A DNA stretch of 64,000 nt from Clostridiales bacterium. GTDB taxonomy: Bacteria > Bacillota > Clostridia > Christensenellales > Pumilibacteraceae. Numbering within the stretch: position 1 is the first letter of the stretch; every line of letters begins with the position of its first letter. This document shows, one piece after another, positions 61,343-64,000 of this stretch. The notes below the pieces were generated by a model. It searched no databases. It was not told the origin of the DNA and worked only from the letters and a program-made list of their open reading frames with translations. The DNA lies in the NCBI GenBank assembly GCA_029066805.1, contig JAIEFT010000036.1:1-64000 (forward strand), read 5' to 3'. A program made the position numbers and the translations under genes.

Positions 61343-62241
61343 TGAAGGTCTCTTACTTAAATGATGACTTTTTCGGTCGTTTGGAGACCTTGGCGCTGAA
61401 TTTGCGCGCGGATTTGTCAGGATTTTTCGGCGGCAAGCATTTGGTCAAGACATACGGTCAGACCGTGGAGTTTGCCGATTACCGCGAGTATCAGTTAGGC
61501 GACGATATTCGCCGCGTGGACTGGAACTTGTACAGCCGTTTTGAAAAGTTTTTTATTAAACTTTTTACCGACGAAAGACAAATGCACGTGCAAGTGTTTT
61601 TGGATTGTTCCGCATCGATGGGAAAAGCTGACCCCAACAAAGCTGCATACGCAACGGCGGTAGCGGCTGCTTTCGGGTTTTTGGCTGTTCACAATATGGA
61701 TAAGCTTTCCATTCATCTCGTTAAGGGCGACAGGGCGGAAAACCCATTTGGCACGATCGTAGGCAAAACGTCGTTTTTTAAGGCGATCCGTACACTAGAG
61801 GAAACGGAGTTTACGGGCGACTGCGATCTCAGTTCTGCCATAGTCGGCTGTCAGGAAGTGGGCAACAAGGACGGTATTACCATTATTGTTTCCGACTTTT
61901 TCTCCGATAACGATTTTAAAAAGGCAATAGATTACTTGGCGTTTAAAAAGCGTCAAGTTTTGCTTGTGCAGGTGCTGGACGAGGAAGAAGCCGATCCGAC
62001 GTTTGACGGGAGATATCAGCTTACCGACAGTGAAGCGGTAGACGTTTCCGATCCAAAAAATATGCGGATTCGCATTACGCGCTCCGCGCTTAAGGCTTAC
62101 GCCAAGGCTCTTGCCGAGTATAACGCTGAAATTCGCGAATACTGTGCGTCGCGCGGTGCGGATTTTATTACTCTTAACACAACGCAGGCGATCGAGCGCG
62201 TGCTGTTTGGAGAATTGCTAAAGGTAGGTATTTTGGAATGA
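61342..62241 (+). CDS. DUF58 domain protein (vWA-like)
   Basis: GQTVEFADYREYQLGDDIRRVDWNLYSRFEKFFIKLFTDERQMHVQVFLDCSASM. Confidence 0.93.
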   Translation: MKVSYLNDDFFGRLETLALNLRADLSGFFGGKHLVKTYGQTVEFADYREYQLGDDIRRVDWNLYSRFEKFFIKLFTDERQMHVQVFLDCSASMGKADPNKAAYATAVAAAFGFLAVHNMDKLSIHLVKGDRAENPFGTIVGKTSFFKAIRTLEETEFTGDCDLSSAIVGCQEVGNKDGITIIVSDFFSDNDFKKAIDYLAFKKRQVLLVQVLDEEEADPTFDGRYQLTDSEAVDVSDPKNMRIRITRSALKAYAKALAEYNAEIREYCASRGADFITLNTTQAIERVLFGELLKVGILE

Positions 62242-64000
62242 GCTTGCTATTGCCCCTCGGTTTTCTCGGGTTGATCGGACTGGCTGTGCTCCTTCTGATT
62301 TACCTGATAAAGCCCAATTATCAAAACAAGCTTGTTTCCAGCACGTTTGTTTGGAGACTGAGCCTTAAATACCAAAAAAAGCGTATGCCTATCAGCAAGC
62401 TTAAAAACTTGCTCGTTTTGCTTTTGCAAATTTTAATCATTGCGCTGTGCGCGTTTATCCTTGCCGGTCCGGTAATTTTAGAGAATGTGGACGATGTCGA
62501 CGAGGTGGTCATTATAATCGAAGCGTCGGCGAGCATGCGCGCTACCGATGAGGACAAAATCACGAGGTTCGACCGCGCGATTGAGGATGCGCGCGAGGTT
62601 GCCGCCAAAACGTTTGATAAGGGCGGCAGGGTTTCGCTCATATTTGCAGATAAGGACGCAGACTATGTTATGCACCGCGTTACAAGCGAGTCGCGCTTTG
62701 AGCTGTACGAGGAGCTCGAAAAAATGGCTGACGAAGACGCTTGCACTTACGGTTCTGCCGATATTGACGGTGCAATGAATCTTGCCAACACTATTGTCGG
62801 GAGTGTGCCCAATACGAAAGTCGTTTTGTATACTTCCACCAAATACGACAATCACGGGAGCGTGGACGTTCGCACCATGGCGAGGGATGACGGAAGTGAG
62901 TGGAATGTGGCTGTACTCGACCTTCGCGCAGAAAGGACTGTGGAGAACACATACACATTCTATGTAGACTTGGCGTGCTACGGCAGGGACATGGAAGTCA
63001 CACTTGGCTTGAATTTGAACAAGGTGAACAATACCGACAGTGAACAGACGTACTTGCTCAACACCGATCCAGTTAAAGTTGGCGAGCGCATTCGACTTGT
63101 GGGTAATCGCGTTACTACCGTGACTATTCCTACAGACGTGGCTGTGCCCGACGGAAGGGAAAAACCTTTGCCGGTGTTCACGTTTGACGACGCTATGGCT
63201 ACTGTGGTTGTAGATGACTCGCTAACCGATGATAACAGTTTTTCTCTGTGCAGCAATATCAAGCCTATAATGAATATTCAGTATGCCAGCACCAAAGCCA
63301 ACAGCTTTTTTGCGGCAGTGTTTATGAGCTTGCAAAGCGCTTTGCAAAATAAATGGACTGTTAACTACCAAGAGGTCCAACTCAGGCAAGATATGATTGG
63401 TGGTATGGACTTTTCTAAGATTAAAACTACGGGGTACGATATATACGTGTTTGAGGAGGGCGCAATTCCGCAAACGCTGCCTACCGACGGTGTTGTGTTT
63501 TTTGTCAACCCGCAGTACTTGCCGTTAGGAACTGATTTCGGCACGACCTCCGCTGTCAGCACGCCGCGCATATCGCTTACCGCAGGCGTTGAACATCCAA
63601 TTACAAAAAACGTGTCAGCCGACAATATCGAGGTCACGCGGTATTCGTCCATTAAGTTCTACAGTGACGAGTATACGCCGCTGCTGTACTGCCAAGGTGA
63701 ACCTGTTTTGGCATGCAAAAACACCGCTTCAAGTAAGACTGTGGCTATGTCGTTCAGTGTGAACTATTCCACCGTGGCAATGAGCTACGAATTTCCGCGA
63801 CTTATGCTCAATATTGCCAATTACTATCTTCCGTCAACGTTTGACAAGAGCGTGTACGAGGTCAACGACACCGTTTCTTTATATGCTCGCAGCTCAAAGC
63901 TCAATGTTGACGGTCCGGATGGGATAAGCAATGAGTACAGTGTGTTCCCGCAAGTATTAGAGCTTACGAAAAGAGGAATTTACACGTTGACTCAAAAGCT
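62238..64000 (+). CDS. BatA/vWA-like membrane protein (3' end beyond window; absent from ORF track)
   Basis: ATGA overlap with DUF58 gene; MSLLLPLGFLGLIGLAVLLLIYLIKPNYQNKLVSSTFVW; open to window end. Confidence 0.88.
   Translation, partial: MSLLLPLGFLGLIGLAVLLLIYLIKPNYQNKLVSSTFVWRLSLKYQKKRMPISKLKNLLVLLLQILIIALCAFILAGPVILENVDDVDEVVIIIEASASMRATDEDKITRFDRAIEDAREVAAKTFDKGGRVSLIFADKDADYVMHRVTSESRFELYEELEKMADEDACTYGSADIDGAMNLANTIVGSVPNTKVVLYTSTKYDNHGSVDVRTMARDDGSEWNVAVLDLRAERTVENTYTFYVDLACYGRDMEVTLGLNLNKVNNTDSEQTYLLNTDPVKVGERIRLVGNRVTTVTIPTDVAVPDGREKPLPVFTFDDAMATVVVDDSLTDDNSFSLCSNIKPIMNIQYASTKANSFFAAVFMSLQSALQNKWTVNYQEVQLRQDMIGGMDFSKIKTTGYDIYVFEEGAIPQTLPTDGVVFFVNPQYLPLGTDFGTTSAVSTPRISLTAGVEHPITKNVSADNIEVTRYSSIKFYSDEYTPLLYCQGEPVLACKNTASSKTVAMSFSVNYSTVAMSYEFPRLMLNIANYYLPSTFDKSVYEVNDTVSLYARSSKLNVDGPDGISNEYSVFPQVLELTKRGIYTLTQK

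Overview
64 kb window of a Bacillota-like (probably uncultured Clostridia) chromosome; taxonomy is inferred from gene content only. No rRNA, tRNA, CRISPR array or transposase was recognised. Housekeeping content: tuf 3' end, nrdD (fused to a redoxin domain) with trxB, gluQRS-like gene, gyrB-gyrA, purF, iscS-iscU-luxS, a DUF1538 transporter with two PII-like genes, several ABC exporters, a hybrid histidine kinase, an ATP-grasp ligase and addB-addA. A GNAT/GyrI-like cluster follows, then two very large adjacent surface lipoproteins (about 1489 aa and about 3384 aa, the latter BspA/LRR_5 type) and a MoxR-DUF58-BatA operon running off the right edge. The most interesting signals are non-coding: (1) two copies of a ~125-bp structured element placed exactly at stop codons inside two operons, with terminal stems that differ in sequence but stay self-complementary; (2) two XRE regulator genes, each facing a divergent promoter, dyad operators and a shared GTTCCGT-TGCGAC-CTAA motif plus hairpin; (3) three ATACG-N5-CGTAT operators at exact 29-bp spacing before a third XRE gene; (4) an unclassified structured leader plus terminator-like hairpin before the giant LRR lipoprotein; (5) homopolymeric G tracts in the control regions of two ABC transporter genes; (6) two NrdR-box-like sites before nrdD. 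All calls are by eye, without database searches.
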